The notes under the pieces are model-generated. The model had not been told where the DNA came from. It worked only from the letters and a program-made list of their open reading frames with translations, and did no database searches. 5,655 bases of DNA, from NCBI GenBank assembly GCA_051005875.1, contig JBPCIX010000025.1, positions 1 to 5,655 on the forward strand. The letters run 5' to 3'. Each line of letters opens with the position of its first letter. Within the stretch, counting starts at the first letter, position 1. The translations under genes and the position numbers were made by a program. This DNA is from JBPCIX01 sp051005875. GTDB lineage: Bacteria > Actinomycetota > CADDZG01 > JAHWKV01. Positions 5,241-5,655 of the stretch are shown here, in pieces.

Positions 5241-5655
5241 TTGACCGTATTTCTTCTGGCAATGCTGGCAGGGATGTGGGGAGTTGTCTTCTTGCCCATG
5301 CTGATTAGGGCACGACAGCAATCCTCTCCGGTTTCCAGCGTGACTACTTTTAATAAAGGACTACAAGCTCTGAATTCAGGCCATGTAACAAGTGCGGGAA
5401 GGTGGGTTGTTATGCCATCCGCTCCCCGCCAGGAATCAGCCGGCAATTTTGCAATCGCGCGGCGCAAGAAAGTTTTCACCGGCCTGCTCGTCTTCTGCGG
5501 CTCAACTTTGGCGCTCGGTCTTATGCCGGGCCTGCATTGGCTGTTGTGGCTCAATGTTATTGGGGACCTGGTGCTCGCAGTGATGGTGTCGTTCCTGGTC
5601 AGTCTCCAAGCTGCAAAGCGGGAGTCCAGACAGTACACACCGCGTCGAGTCGCAG
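5241..5655 (+). CDS. SepX/GlpR-like three-helix membrane protein, cut by the right edge
   Basis: The visible 138 residues hold one N-terminal membrane helix (about 2-22), a roughly 55-residue polar linker and a helix hairpin (about 77-96 and 100-122). RAR after helix 1, RRKK before helix 2 and KRESR after helix 3 put the linker and C-terminus in the cytosol by the positive-inside rule. The layout FLPMLIRARQ, then TTFNKGLQAL, then RRKKVFTGLL resembles the start of SepX of Streptomyces and GlpR of Corynebacterium, membrane division proteins that work with SepF/FtsZ or with the MoeA-like protein Glp. The match is to layout and a few residues recalled from memory, so it is tentative. The start may be TTG 5241 (GAGAG six bases upstream) or GTG 5217 (no ribosome site). 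The frame is open at the edge; the cytosolic tail lies outside. Confidence 0.6.
   Translation, partial: MTVFLLAMLAGMWGVVFLPMLIRARQQSSPVSSVTTFNKGLQALNSGHVTSAGRWVVMPSAPRQESAGNFAIARRKKVFTGLLVFCGSTLALGLMPGLHWLLWLNVIGDLVLAVMVSFLVSLQAAKRESRQYTPRRVA

Noticed and set aside
5225..5638. 137-aa minus-strand open frame at the right edge
   Set aside because: It is antisense to the three-helix membrane protein, has no ribosome site or family motif, and lacks the ordered hydrophobic pattern seen on the plus strand.

Overview
The window looks like a piece of an actinobacterial (Actinomycetota) chromosome. It is fairly GC-rich and uses GTG and TTG starts. The galU, moaC, mog and fmdB genes lie close together, there is an actinobacterial-type DUF4177 microprotein, and the right edge carries a membrane protein that resembles SepX/GlpR. 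I favour a non-model lineage such as the Acidimicrobiia, but that placement is inference. I see no insertion sequence, CRISPR array, tRNA or rRNA.

Layout. (1) Positions 1-577, minus strand: the first codons of a gene that leaves the window at the left edge, a 190-bp gap holding a 17-bp tandem repeat and three short-loop hairpins, and an fmdB-type zinc-ribbon gene. (2) Positions 641-3246, plus strand, divergent from fmdB: four tightly packed genes, namely a membrane-anchored diguanylate cyclase, galU, moaC and mog/moaB. Each junction overlaps by 1-8 bp, so this is very probably one translationally coupled operon. (3) Positions 3259-5116, minus strand, convergent with region 2: pepA (M17 leucyl aminopeptidase, TTG start with a strong Shine-Dalgarno), a 64-aa unknown protein starting inside the pepA stop with a perfect Shine-Dalgarno, and a 53-aa DUF4177 protein. 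(4) Positions 5117-5240: a divergent regulatory gap with a near-perfect 20-bp repeat at a 21-bp period just upstream of the pepA ribosome site. (5) From 5241 to the right edge, plus strand: a three-helix membrane protein resembling the division protein SepX/GlpR.

How they fit together. The diguanylate cyclase makes c-di-GMP and GalU makes UDP-glucose, the precursor of many surface polysaccharides. Their 1-bp coupling suggests a shared role in envelope or matrix production. MoaC and Mog are two steps of molybdenum cofactor synthesis; moaA, moaD, moaE and moeA are not in the window. In Mycobacterium and Corynebacterium, galU is followed by a moeA-like gene (glp in Corynebacterium, whose product binds FtsZ), rimJ and a membrane protein (GlpR; SepX in Streptomyces). 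Here galU runs straight into moaC with no moeA/glp, yet a SepX-like protein is still nearby.

Most interesting points: the two independent tandem repeats, each about 15 bp upstream of a minus-strand start codon; the unrecognised 64-aa protein coupled to pepA; the galU/SepX-like neighbourhood lacking moeA/glp; and the cyclase-galU coupling. I did not find a clear new multi-gene system.
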